Shown here piece by piece: positions 12,816 to 27,614 of a DNA stretch of 64,000 nt (position 1 is the first letter of the stretch; each line of letters begins with the position of its first letter). The position numbers and the translations under genes were made by a program. This stretch comes from Sphagnum compactum. Lineage: Eukaryota > Bryophyta > Sphagnopsida > Sphagnales. The stretch spans positions 3,782,001 through 3,846,000 of the forward strand of contig OZ234493.1 of the NCBI GenBank assembly GCA_965153455.1. The letters run 5' to 3'. The notes beneath the pieces are model-generated. The model was given only the letters and a program-made list of their open reading frames with translations. It did not search any database and had not been told where the DNA came from.

Positions 12816-12960
12816 CATTGTGAGAAAACCATGTCCATTGTAACTAGGCTATCTAATTGTATTCTAGTTTTATCGAACACTTTTTAATGGTAATGTAGTT
12901 CCATCGGACACTTTTTAATTGCAATAGACAAGTTGCAATGGACATAATTTTCTCATAGTG
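12816..12960. mobile_element. CACTA-type MITE, 145 bp, AAT target duplication
   Basis: The right end reads inward CACTATGAGAAAATTATGTC and the left end CATTGTGAGAAAACCATGTC, so they form terminal inverted repeats with the left CACTA decayed to CATTG. AAT flanks both ends, matching the 3-bp duplication of CACTA/EnSpm elements. No ORF. Confidence 0.75.
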
Positions 12961-13131
12961 AATATTTGTCACCACATGAAATGGTGGTTGAATGTTCAAG
13001 ATTTTGCATTATGTCCAAAGATGTGAATGTTTGATTTTCACTTCAAGCATATTTTATAGTTATGACTTATATGATTAAAAATAATCATGTGGAGGCATAT
13101 GTATATGTTTATTTATTTATTCACACATATA

Positions 13132-13285
13132 CACTACAACAAAAGGTGTCCCTGTATGCCAAGTGATTTCATTTGATTTTGAGTGAATTCACGGGTTGTA
13201 GTGAACGGGGGACCAATGAAAAACAATGAATTCACTTGTCTAGTGAACAGGGACTAGTGAACTGCAACCACATTTTGTAGTAGTG
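13132..13285. mobile_element. CACTA-type MITE, 154 bp, ATA target duplication
   Basis: The left end is CACTACAACAAAAGGTGTCC; the right end inverted is CACTACTACAAAATGTGG. ATA flanks both ends. The interior holds direct and inverted GTGAATTCAC/AGTGAAC phrases. Non-coding. It is a separate family from the element 170 bp to the left. Confidence 0.8.
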
Positions 13286-16200
13286 ATATAAAATCAAATG
13301 ATGAATATGGGTCTAGCCACCCATCAAAAATATTGCCATCCATCAATAATGTGTTAATTTTTTTAATTTAAAAAAATGTATATTCACATCTATATTGCGA
13401 GTCTAGGCAAAGGTGTGGCAACTTCACCACATTCCAAGCAAAAGCAAAAACTTGTATCATTTACAAACTTTGTTTTAAAAATGGTTTTTCCAAATCACGG
13501 GTTTAGCACACTTTGACCACCTATCCATCAATAATTTGACAATTTTTTTAATTTATATAGGTAAAATATTAGTATAAAATATTTTTTAAAAGTTTGACCA
13601 TGTCAATTAACTACCTAAAACTTGAGTTAATTTAGTAAGCACTCAATCATCATGCACTTAGTCAAGTTTATGCCATAAACAACTAGTCCAATCTAATTAG
13701 ACCCAAATTGTTGATGATGTTTGATATGATTAATTGTTTAATTCAAAAATTAGTACATAAACCATGATTTGTAATAGTGTTTATGTTGTTGAATCATCAA
13801 ACAAACTCTTATGAACAAAACCATGGACAACAAATAGAAAAAATCCAAGAATTTGTTGGCAATATTGCATTTGAATAAACCCAATCATGCACATCTATTG
13901 GTAAAAACCCCATGCAACATTCACAATCATTTACAAATGGTTCTCACTGTGTTTATAATATAATCAAATTTCACAATATGCCCATTCTTTAGTTTTTAAA
14001 TGCACATGATCAAGATATTTCATTGAAGTCAACACCACAAGCTTAGGCATCTGAAATATGATCCACAACATGTAAGGTGGAACAATTGGTGTAATTTTGC
14101 AAAGATGTCTTGGCTAGTAGCTAGGTTTGTCCATTTACATCATAAATTGAGGGTATATGAACCAAATGTAACTGCATCAATAATCATTGGTGACTTAATG
14201 TTTAGACACACCATTTGTGTAACATCTTCATGTCGTTCGGGACCTAATTGGGTACATTTCCAAAAAATTACCTTATTGGCATGTTAAGCAATGTTATCAC
14301 CAGCAACAAAATAACCATATAAGCAACCCCCATAAAAGCTTTCATCTTAAATTGACCTTGTCATGTTTCTATTTGTGAATGACCTTTGACAATGCCATCT
14401 TGTCGTGAAGTCAATTTTCCCTACTCTATGGAAGTCTTCAACTCCTATGGGAGAAGCATCTTTGTAAGTAATCAAAACATGCAACGTCAAATTGCAATGC
14501 TTGGGAACTCATGTGAAAATCAAACATGTAACCACATTATGTGGTGTTTCATTGTTAGGTTGGCAAATTGTTGTTGCCAACATACACATATTATACATAT
14601 TAACAACCCATTCTATAGCATAACAAGTTCAATGGCTAATCTTACAATAATTTCCACAAATAATTGGGCCACTATTAAGGGTCTTGTAATAGCTTTTGTG
14701 GTGGGGGTTGATTTCTTAGGCTTGCCGACAAATGTATATCAACCCTTAATACTAATGTTTGGAATTATAAAATGAAACTATTCACACCAATCCAAGATGG
14801 TACTGGACATTTGTTCCGCCCATATTAATATTCATGATTAGGAATCAAATGGTGGTGGTGTGTGCAAAGCAAAAAAACTGTTTTCTAACGTCATGTGGTC
14901 AATTACCAACAATTCCAACGTCACAATACATCCATACATTTCTTCTTTGGTAAATATTGTTACCAAATTATGAAAATTAATTGTACCTTCTCTTTATGGC
15001 CATCCTTAGAATACTAGCTAGGCTTAAACTAGGGTTTTATTGAAGTATCATGCCCAAATCCTATGGGGTAGAATGTCATAGGTATGAACATTTCATAACA
15101 ATGATAGTGTATGTGATTTTAACCACCAAGTTTTGTAATTGTAGCACATGGATTTAGTGGGGTCATTTTGTCATTCATTATACTTAATAAGGTTACAAGA
15201 TTGAAAGACCATAGTCCATATCTCATATTGCCCAACTCATTCACTAATCACCTATAACCATGACACGTTATGTTCAATTGTCAACCAACATTGTTGAAAG
15301 AACATTCATCCTATAGATCATATAATTTTAATGAAATGCATTAAAAAATATGATTGACATTAACCAAACAAATTACATGTTTCATTTAATTTGCTAATGT
15401 TAAATAATTCTAGATCCTTGTTGACACACTAGCCAAATAAGTCATTGTATTTCCATTAAGAACATTATCAAGTGGGTTAAATGAATGTCCATACAAAACA
15501 AATGAATTGTCATTTGTTATTTTGGATGAAGCAACATCCTTGTTCTAGCCCTTCCATGCAAATAAAAGTTTTTATTATAGTTGTGGGGTGTTCTTAAGTC
15601 ACATCTTCATTTTACAATGTTGGCAAGATCATTTTTTCATATTGTTGTGACATGGCTAGTTGGATGGACTAGCAAAGTAGCCTTGCCATGTATAATCTTG
15701 TCACCATAAAATATAAAATAACACATCAAGGTTGCCATGAATTGTAATTGTTTAGATTTCAAGAACTTGCAACACCTTGGGATGGGAGGTCTTGACCACC
15801 TCATTGCCAATTGCGTTGAATCGCATCATGATGGGCTACATTAGTGATTTTTCCTTCTAGCATTGTCACATTAAACATGTCAAAAGTTAACGGTATCCTT
15901 CATTGTCCAACATTATCAATAGGTCCTTGATGTCTAGTTTTTTCTTAAAACTTACAATTCAATGCTAACAACTGGTTAATTAAGCTTATTGGTGTTTTGG
16001 TTGAAACAGTTAATATTAATTACGTGGGTGTCATTCTCTTTAAACAATTAATTATATCTACAACCTCCCCTAATGATAGTTTGTTTTAGGTGGTGGCATT
16101 TGGTGCACCAAATAGATGTTATTGAAATGCTTTGAGTTGATGTTTGTTTCTAAAATATTTAATTTATTCAAACCTTTGTTATTTGTGCATCCTTAGTAAC

Positions 16201-16509
16201 TAATGCCCCTACAAGAGGATGAATCAAAGTTGTTAAGTGTAATCTAAATGAATGGGATCATAGAATAGGGTCCTTGACTAGGCCTTAATGTGCCCATACA
16301 TCCACATAGTGGTTACAAACACTTTCAATCGTAAGTGGTATTGGTGACTTTAGAAATTATAATGTTTGGTTTTGTTTACATTTACTACCCATTCAATTAG
16401 GTCAATCAACTCTTTATGAAGGTGGATTTGCCTAGTATTAACAAGTAATTGCAAGTTATGGTGTGCCTAAATGTACATCACATGGTTTTTGTTTGGTATT
16501 GCTAGTGAT
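13286..16509. other. Gene-free AT-rich DNA
   Basis: No gene recognised. Reading frames of 60-130 codons around 14105-14775 do not match any family I know and have no consistent codon pattern. I treat them as chance or as unrecognisably decayed transposon sequence. Confidence 0.45.
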
Positions 16510-16690
16510 TAAAATGGTGAACGATATTAATTGTAGTACCCCTTGCTTTTTCTTTTAAAAATGTATCAATTTCATTGTATTTTTTGGCAGTATATCCATG
16601 CATAACAACTAAAGCCATTATAATGGTTGTTGTTAAAGTAGATTTTCCATGATCTACATGCATGATTGCTTGAATATTTACATGAGGTCG
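16510..16690 (-). pseudogene. tufA: Decayed tufA (elongation factor Tu) fragment
   Basis: The minus strand reads [17 protein letters not shown] followed by [18 protein letters not shown] and [10 protein letters not shown]. This is the EF-Tu G1 region (GHVDHGKT, the P-loop) followed by the switch I region (KARGITIN). In EF-Tu the P-loop reads GTIGHVDHGKTTL; here G-to-M and T-to-S changes have accumulated. The match fades below 16510 and stops appear, so this is a pseudogene. EF-Tu of the plastid or mitochondrial type delivers aminoacyl-tRNA to ribosomes. No intron or LTR is visible. It could be a processed copy of a nuclear tufA or an old organelle-derived insertion. Confidence 0.75.
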
Positions 16691-19600
16691 TAATATTAAG
16701 TTATATTCCCTTTCAGAGCCTAGTCGTAATTTTGTAACCCAATCCCAATTGATTGACCAAATGGCATAAATGAAATGGTTGGAAACAATGAGAAGTGTTG
16801 AGGATGATCCGTTCATAAATAGCTTATGGTATTATCCCAATTGTTCATTAATTTTATTTTTTTGTGATATTCCAAAATGATAATGATTTTTACCAAGAGT
16901 AATGTTCTATTGATATGCCCTTGTTGAATCACAATCAAGTTGTGTGTATAAAGCACATGAAATGGTTTTTAAGATCGCAACATTATTTGTCGTGAAACTT
17001 GTGAATGAACTTTAAACCTTTTGTTGTTACAAAGGATTTGTATACATTTTGTTCTTCAAATCTAGTATGGCTTACTTAACTAAAATAGTGTTTTAAGATT
17101 TCATCAAAAACAATATTAGTGTAATGAACTTTTGAAAACTTTAAAATTGTGAGATATTAAAAATCTTGACACAATTTTTGCAATCTTGTCAATTCAATAA
17201 GCTTTCTATTACATAAGGAAATTTTTAGTTTTTTTTTTTTTGGGAAATAAATTTAGGTGATTCAATTGTGATGAAAAGAGGATGGTGCTAGTGGGGCATA
17301 TGTTTTTAGCACAAAAATTTTGCGAAATTTTGATTCTTCATGTGGGCAAAAAATGAACCATGATGTAAATACCTTAACAATCTCCCCCTTTCAATGACTA
17401 TCCCCTTCATAACACCTTGAAGAATTGGATGTTTATTTCAATGTCAGGTGGATATCACAATTTTTTTATATCCATTGATTCTGGTTTTCAAAATAAGATT
17501 TGAGAACTGGGTTGGATCTTTTGTTTTCTTTTTTTTTTTCATTCAAAATATCTAACAAGGATATAATTTTTATTAAAAAATTGTAATTGATGAGAAGGGC
17601 TACATCAAAGTGAAATGAATTCTTGGGATTCAACTCCCATTTGGGAATCTTGAAATTGCCAATTTAATACTCATTAGACATGTTATTTTTTGAACTCATA
17701 ATTTCGTTATATGAATTCCAATTTGAAAGCTTTTAAAGGAGAATTTAAAGTTGTTGAAAAAAAAATTCCAATTATGTGTCACATGTTTCAATCATGTTTT
17801 GATTCCTCTATCACACATTTTATTCATTAGGATTCAACTTTTAGTTTGACTCCCAACATTATGAAAGAATGGGGTGATTTGCAATTCAATTTGGAACAAA
17901 GTATCTTATATGGAGAAAATAACGCAATGAATCATGTGAAAAGGTTTCTTGGGACTTCATCCATGCACCACTTTTGTTTCAATTTGCACTAACCACCTTT
18001 CTTGGTTTGTACAAATTGATTTCATTTTGAATTCAACTTTGATGAGCTCATTTTAGTCCCTTCTTGAAACTCCCACACCCTTTTTTTCTTTGTGGGAGTT
18101 CAAATACATTCCCTAGGTTTGCATTTCATTCAAGAATCAACATGTTCTTTACCCTCAATACCACTTGACAAACATAGGGGCCCATCATGTATAGGTATCA
18201 ATAATTTTCATGAACCCAATCCAATAAACTTAAACTGAACTTAATTTCATAATGATAGTTACATGTCATTATGAATGTTTAACTATTATAAGTCAATTAC
18301 ATGTGTGGTAATGTTTTGACAACTTTAGTTTAAATTTCCAAAAGACTAAAGGTTTCAAAAGTCATGTTGTCTTAGTTTGTGATATGGAGGAAAAGTCAAC
18401 ATTAAAATACATTTTCACATTTTTAGTTCACAAGAAAACTTTTTTTTTTGGGGAAGAGATAAATTAGTTCACTTGGCCAAACTTCCCATGAAACTTGTTT
18501 TCACTTTGGAGTGTTGTGCTTTGTGAAAAGCACCTTAAAACCAAAGTATTGGAATTTGGTATTGGCCTTTCAACTTCTTTGAAGAAAAAATGTGCATATT
18601 GAAATCAATGATTTTTTGGATAATTTTTTTACTTTTCAACAACACAAGGAAAAATGTTTTTTTTTTCTGACATAAATTTGAGATTCTTTTAAATGAATTT
18701 TTTATATCACTAAGTTGAAAAAATAAACATGTCTGAAATGAAATCCAGTTTATTCACAAATTTTGATTAAAATAAAGTTAAACACAATTTTAAAAGTTAA
18801 TTCATTCTTCCAAGCCCATTCCTTTGGCTACGGATTCATTGAATAGACAATAAGTATATAAGTAAAAGATTACTAATAATTCATGAATGCACATCTAACT
18901 AAATGATGAGGAACTCGGCAACTTTCAACAAGTCATTATTGTACCAATCATTTTACATGTGTTTGGTCAAAGAAAAATTGTTTTAAAGTTCAAAGCATTA
19001 GGTGAAAAAATTGAATTGTGGCAACATGCACTATTTTAGTTAAATAATTTAATTCTTTATTACACAAATATCTTAATAGGTTTTGATGAGTTACATGTTG
19101 TTGAATAACCTATATCCAAATAAAAATATATATGTCAATAATTAAATTAATAAATTTAATATACTTAAGTCATACTTATTTGTTTGCAAGGCCCTCTTCA
19201 TCAAAACATTTAAATAGGAATTCATAAACCGATAAATAATGTAACTTGTATATGTGTGTTGATAAAACATTTGTTCACAACTATTGAGGATGCAATATTG
19301 GATTCACCCATGGGCAATACTCATGTATCATCCATTAGCAAAATTTCCAACCTAATTTTTCAAAAGAAGACAAGTTGAAGAATTATACATGTGTATAATG
19401 CGTGAAATTAATAATATGCGTGTTAATTAATGATAGGTGTGGAGATTGATCCAACTATAAGAAATGGAAAACAAAGGTGTTGATCAATATTGTACTAGCT
19501 TGACATATTTGACAATAATTAATTATTAAAAAATCAATGATTTAAAAAAAAAAATGGTTTAGTGCCAAAATCTTGAAAATAACTTTTAATAATTTACTTG

Positions 19601-22434
19601 GAAATAAGTTACCTTGACAATCAAAATGATTATCAAATAATACATTTGCCAAATATTCTAACAAATTTCTTCAATTTTGTTGATTTTGTATTTGAAAAAT
19701 AATTAAATATTCAATCTACCATGCTATAAGTAGCCATCTTCCTTCTCTCTTTCCCTTTGTTTATCAAATTCCAAGGCTACATAATATGTAAGTGTGGGAC
19801 AATGCACAATGGACGATGACAACTTTCAAGATTGCTCCAAACATATACAAAGGTTGTATGTTATGGAGTGGGAAATCATGAGTTGCCATGCTATATATAC
19901 ATATATAATGGTTCAAGTTGGGTATGGTTATTTAATAATAAAAAACATATAAAATAATGTATATCCACACAACTAACAAACACCACACAATATCATCACC
20001 ATTTCATATATGTACTTACTTGTGTTGTCATGTATACATGGGTAGACTATAATATTAACACCAATATGAGCCTTAGTATTAGAAAAAATATGAATTTAAT
20101 ACAAGGTCTTATCAATACCCATGTTCATAACATACTTGCACTTATTTAAACCTTGGTTCATTGTTAAGGAACAAAATTACTTGAAGAAAAGGGCCAACTG
20201 AAATAGTTGACATAGTGCATAGAAGATAACCAATCTAAAGATAGTCAAAGATAATTGAATTAAGGATAACCAAAGATAGATTACAAAAGAAAGGATAGTC
20301 AATGGATCCTTACTAAGCCCAAAAGGTAATTACATTAATTATAAATGCTTCAAGTTCGAGGAGTATAAAAAGGGTGGAACTAATAAGGAGGGGCTTCTTT
20401 TTTAATGGTGTATTTTATCTTCCTATCTTCATGATTGATGCAAAGTGTGTATATGTGTGTTTGTTTGTCTCTAATTGTTTTAATTGCAATGGAAATGGTC
20501 TAATGTCTTGTAAATCATATTTACAAAACATTAAAATGAACTGAAAATGGTTAATGGCAATAATAACGGCACATTTGTAGGAGAAGGGATTGGTATTCGA
20601 AGTCAAATCTAGATCATCTACATGAAAGTATAGTGTAGAGGTATAGGATACATCTCCAATAATGAAAATTGCCTTATTTACTCCAACACACGGTGTTTGG
20701 GTTAATAAATGGGCAAGAACCCAATAATGATAAAATTTTAGTTAAATTTGTAAAACTTTATTGTTAATGATCATAACATACCAAATCGTTTTTTGCATCT
20801 ATTATACTATGATTGATATTTAAACTTGGGATTTTTCGTAATGTTACACCAAGTGGTTTGGAATATTACCTCTAAAAGCTTTCATTTGTAAGGCACACAT
20901 GGGTCCATGGTATGGTTCATTAGGTTTAGGTAATGAAGAAAGGAGGGGAAGTTCGAAAATGCAAAATGTTGTACCCTGGTAATGAAAATGGAGATTGGAG
21001 TTGCAAAGCAAAAACATTTTGGGAAATGTGTTATATGTTTTGTAATGGCAATGTCAAATGGTGTTCAAGTGTTCACATAAAGGTGCAGGCTTCCTCACAT
21101 TAATTGTTCTTATTTGAATGTTAGTTTAGTTGTTTAATGTTCACAAGTTGTTAGGGCTAAAACTATATTCTATAGCACAAACAAATCACAAAATGAACTT
21201 GGGAAAGACACTTCCAAATTGTGTGTAAAAAAATTGGGTGCAATTGATTGAAAATATTATTTTAATTTACTTAAATGAAAATAGGGCACATTTCAATTGG
21301 TTACACGCAATCATGTGTCCTTGTGCAATTTTTTAAAAGTACACATGATGGTTAATTTCAATAATTTGATTAGTTCATCACTACCCTTGTGGTCATTGCC
21401 GATTTGTTTTATGGATTTAACTATTGATGATTTGCAACTACAATAAACTTAACATTGAATTGTTTTGGGTTTTTGGTTTTAATACATGATTAACATTCAA
21501 CAATAGAAAATCGATGTGCCTAAAAATTGGTGGCATTGTTGCATGTTGAACGTGTGAAAAAAACATTTGGAAAAATATAAAGTCCAAATTAGTTGTAAAC
21601 AACACTTTTAATCATGTCAAACAAGTTGCAAGATGGAGTATTTCTATTAGTGAGTGTTGTTGTTTGCATTGGAAGCCAACAAAAGGTATTGGGTGCATTT
21701 CTACAAACAAAATGCATATTGGGCTTTCTTTTTGCTACATGAAAAAAATATGGCACCTTATGTGGATGCAATCCAAATGATGAGGAGCATTATTTGTCAC
21801 CATGAATCAAATAATTGTGATAGTTCTACATCAAGTTCCCATAACACCACATGCTCCGAAAGGGAATTGTTCAATATAATCCCTCATATAATAACACTAA
21901 TATGAAAAGAAATGGATGCATGAACATTTTGGAAGGTTGTCAAAATACAAGGCCATTGTGAAGGAGGTTAAAGATGGGGATGGTGGAGGTTGGTAGAAGT
22001 GTGAAAAGCGGAAGACCATCACACCATTGGCAATAACAATTGATGTAAACAAGTATATGAAAATATGATGAAAATACAATTGTAATTGGATTTTTTATAA
22101 ATGGATAGAGCACTAATATGTATCAATGTGTTTTAAATTTTCTCGTATCATAATCATAATCTATCAAAATTCTCATATAAAAATATGTTGAAAGTTTTGA
22201 AAACCCATTAGTTTAAAACATATTTTTCATCCATTTTTCTTATATTAAAAATTTTCACATTTTATGTGTAGCTTACCATAAATTCAATGGAGTGCACCAT
22301 TGCATCATAATGAAAATTAAGGAAGTTTTGAATTGGCTTTTTCATGTTTATGCCATAAATGTGACTATGGCTACATATGTGACTATTTTTTGGCATATTT
22401 TACCATGCTTTCACCCAAAGCAATTTTTTTTCCA
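16691..22434. other. Gene-free AT-rich DNA
   Basis: Nearly 6 kb with no supportable gene, RNA or bounded element. It is highly AT-rich, CpG-poor and dotted with homopolymers. A frame around 21654-21905 may belong to the decayed hAT element to its right, but I cannot recognise a domain in it. Confidence 0.45.
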
Positions 22435-22797
22435 TCATTGAGTTTTGATGCAAAGTCACTTTTACTTTGGTGGAAGGAACACATTAGATTGTATCTGAAT
22501 GTGGCCTTTCTTGCTTAGATAAATCTTCAGAATCTTTGCTTCACAATTATTTTAAAAAAAAATAAATCTATGGTTGGAATCTTGACTAGTTTACATCGTT
22601 GTAAATTTTGGTTCACAAACTTGAATGCTTTGATCATGACATACAAAAATTGGCCAAAAGATGCATGAGTTGATTGTCATTTTGTAAAGAAAGATGTTGA
22701 CGAGCTCTTTACTAATCTTTCATTTGTAGAATGTGCAAACCTTTTTCAAGCCCATTAGGAAGAATTGGACCAATTTGACTACTTTGAAGAGGATTTG
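22435..22797 (+). pseudogene. hAT transposase C-terminal (dimerisation) remnant
   Basis: The plus strand reads SLSFDAKSLLLWWKEHIRLY then LNVAFLA in one frame. After a break it continues GILTSLHRC, ALIMTYKNWPKDA and VDCHFVKKDVDELFTN, ending YFEEDL. The pattern 'WWK-H--.YPN.A.LAR..L' followed by 'K.W' is the hATC dimerisation domain at the C-terminus of hAT transposases. Stops and frame changes show it is dead. Terminal inverted repeats and the 8-bp duplication expected of hAT could not be located. Confidence 0.65.
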
Positions 22798-23753
22798 TAA
22801 TTGCCATATTATATTCCTTGTAGATTGCATGGATTTAATTTAAACTTCTCTTTACTAGAAAAAATTCTACCAAGATTCTACCTTCATGCTAGCTTGTGTG
22901 TCAAACTTCAAACTATTTGGATTTTACAAATGGTTTCAACTTTCAATCAAGTTTCAACTTTAAACTTGACCATGTATGCATCATGTGATGTACCACAAGC
23001 TTTTGATATCTAGCAATTGACATCATTCTCATGTTAGTTGTGTTTGTGCATGATTCAATGTGCAATTGGTGCCAATGTTTGTTGTTTGTGTTAATTCAAT
23101 TGTGAAATATATATGTTAGGCATGTTTCAAGTTTCAAGTTTTTCTAACTATCATGAAAACATACTAGAGTTCTAGTTGATACCCCATGGTATCAACTTTT
23201 TCAAAACAAGATTTGTACCAAATCTATATGCAATTTCATGTTTTAGGTTTTGATACCAATTTCATACCTAGTCTAGGCACTTCAGTTACATACCTAGACC
23301 AAATTCATACCTCCCTTCCATGATACTAAACATACTAGGACCAATTTGTTATGTGTAAAATTCCAAGACTCACGCAACACTCTCATGCACCTTGATGTCT
23401 AACACCAAAGACAAGTTCTTTGTTGGCTTGCCCAAATTGAATAAACTTTGCATCCATGTAGGGTTTGAGATCTAATTTTGACTCAAACTAGGAATTAATT
23501 TGTAGGTGATGGTTGGAGACCTGGGTGTATTCTTTAGGTTTTTTTTTTTTTCCGAAATTACCTAATCATGTTATAGGGTTTTATTATTTCTTATGATTTA
23601 GTTTGAACCCATTTTCATTGGAACTGGGACCAATGTGCAAGTAATAGTTGTTGGAGACGTTTGTACTCTAGAGATTGCTTTTTGATCAAATTCAACTTTG
23701 CATTGAAATGACCTAAGCATGTTACATGGATTCCATCCTCTCCCATTATTTTG
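22798..23753. other. Spacer
   Basis: No gene recognised. It contains repeated 'ttcaactttcaa' and 'gataccaa/cataccta' phrases, but no clear periodic array. Confidence 0.4.
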
Positions 23754-24077
23754 TTGGCCTTGCTCACCAAGGCAAGGATGTATTGTGTTCGGATTCATTA
23801 TAGAGTATAGTAGCTTAAGGGATTTTGGCCCCTAGGTAATAATAGGTCTATTTTTTATATGAGGATTTTTGAAAGATGATATTTTGGCATGAGTTGAAAC
23901 TTGAGATTAGTTATAGAGTTATAATATCTTCAAGGATTTTGGTTTCTTTTTAGAGGATTTTCTTGAAGATCATATATTTGCATGGTGAAATATTTGAATT
24001 TCCATAACTCTTCTTTTGCCTCAAGATACTTGTTAATGTAAAATGGCAAGGCCACAAATGTGACACACCCCTTGTTT
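23754..24077 (+). repeat. Dispersed ~320-bp repeat family, copy 1
   Basis: Starts TTGGCCTTGCTCACCAAGGC, contains GGGATTTTGGCCCC and AACTTGAGATTAGTTA, and ends GGCAAGGCCACAAATGTGAC then ACACCCCTTGTTT. Full-length similarity by eye to 58621-58946 (same strand) and to 29398-29717 and 60900-61280 (opposite strand). The ends GGCCTTGCC and GGCAAGGCC are inverted. Class unknown: a MITE or a small solo LTR are both possible. Confidence 0.85.
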
Positions 24078-25695
24078 GAAGTTTAGGGTTTTAGGGTTTA
24101 GAACCTGCTGTAAAGGGCAAGGCTATTTATTCATTACACAAGGAGCTGTTTGGTGGCTGAGAGGGAGAATGACATGGAATAACTTGATAAACCTAAGGAT
24201 GGTGGAATCAAGGGTTTAGGGTTTAGAGATAAGTTGCAAAAGAAGAACATTTAGCCCCTAGGAAATGATATTTCCATTAGTGCCCCTGGCATATTCAGGT
24301 TCATTCATTGATGTAGAAACATTAATGAAGGGTGACAAAATTCATAGCATTTCTTTCATTTTGTGCAGACCATTGTGTTGTTTTGCAGTACTAGTTTTAA
24401 TGGCTGGAAAATGGGCAGCAGCTGTAAACCCTAGTACAAACTTGGACTGTTGTGAGAAACAAGTATTCATTCAATTTCTTAAGTTTTACTCATTGAATTC
24501 AATCAATAGCAGTCAGACTTTTGCTGGAAAAAAAAAACAAAAAAAAACAAAAAATTTAAAAATAAACCAAGTACTGGGTCTCTCCCATGACTGGCAAAAT
24601 TTTCAGCTACAAAACTTTTGATTAATATTTTTTTTCTTTTTTGCTAGGAGAGGAGAAACCCCAGACGGGGAGGGAGGCAGCAGCCCCATCATCATTCAAT
24701 AATTAAATTGGTGAAACTTTTTTTTTTTTTTTTTTTTTGGCTAGATATAAGTAGATAGATTTGGATATTGAATTATAGATTTGGGAAAAAAAAAAAAAAA
24801 AAACTTGGGCAAGTTCTAAACTTTTTTTTTTCTCATCTGATGAGGTTGTTAGTGACTAAAATCATCATGAAAGAAACAAGGTTTATTTCTAGATCTCAAG
24901 ACCCCAACCTCCATTTGAAAGAAAAATTGATGGGTACCCTAAACCCTAAACCCTCATCAAATCCATACTCAAACCTATAAATCAAAGCTTAGATTCAAAT
25001 CCTCATTTCATGCATATATACATGCATAGTATGCTATACCACACCTTACATATGTACCCACCAATGAATTTCCATTTTGGAAGTGATCTGGAGTTACAAT
25101 TCAAGTTTCTTGTTGTTGATGTTCATATGAGCTATACCTAGCTACAAACTTTTGATTGCAAGCAAATTATTGGCAATGCTTTAGTTTCTTGTGGGGAGAG
25201 GGGTGGGGGGGGGGGGGGAGGGGGGGATTTTATAAGGACAGAAAAATAATAGTAATAACAATTAATGCCCTTTTTACTTACTTGTATCCTAATTCAAAAA
25301 ATAAAGATTTTTGCTGTATTGAGCCAAAAACATTAAAAGCCCAATCTAAAATAAGTGATGTATCACTTGTAAAGATGTGAAAGGAACCATAAACCTTGAA
25401 AGAAAAATTAGTGCAAAGTTGATTTTTGCATTGCCACTAGTATAGTGTCCTTGGGAGTGTTTTTTGGAAGGAAAAGATAAAGGAAAAAAAAGAATTAGCA
25501 AAGCTAGTAGTAGAAATGTTGGCTGAGCTAGATTTGTGATTTTGGATGATTTAATGGGTTTAGGTCGATGACCACCAAATGTGAGGCGTGCAATGGATGA
25601 AATCTGAAGAGAATTCGTGGAAAGAGCGAGCGAGGAGTTGCTTGTCGACGGCTAGGGTTCAGGGTTTTAGGGTTTGTTACTAGATTTGTGGTTGC
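24078..25695. other. Region downstream of the peroxidase gene
   Basis: Holds the peroxidase 3' UTR near its right end and several simple runs: A-rich at 24531-24560, T(20) near 24719-24738, A(17) near 24786 and G-rich at 25198-25226. Telomere-like repeats occur at 24083-24102, 24220-24231 and 24937-24954 (AACCCTAAACCCTAAACCC-type). No other gene. Confidence 0.5.
24937..24954. repeat. Short interstitial telomere-like repeat
   Basis: About two and a half CCCTAAA units. Similar TTTAGGG phrases occur at 24083, 24220 and 60314-60342. Plant promoters also carry such 'telo boxes', so this is not proof of a former chromosome end. Confidence 0.7.

Positions 25696-27614
<1,919 letters not shown>

Noticed and set aside
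14105-14775. Two plus-strand frames of 60 and 129 codons
   Set aside because: No recognised domain, no gene structure around them, and composition like the surrounding decayed DNA.
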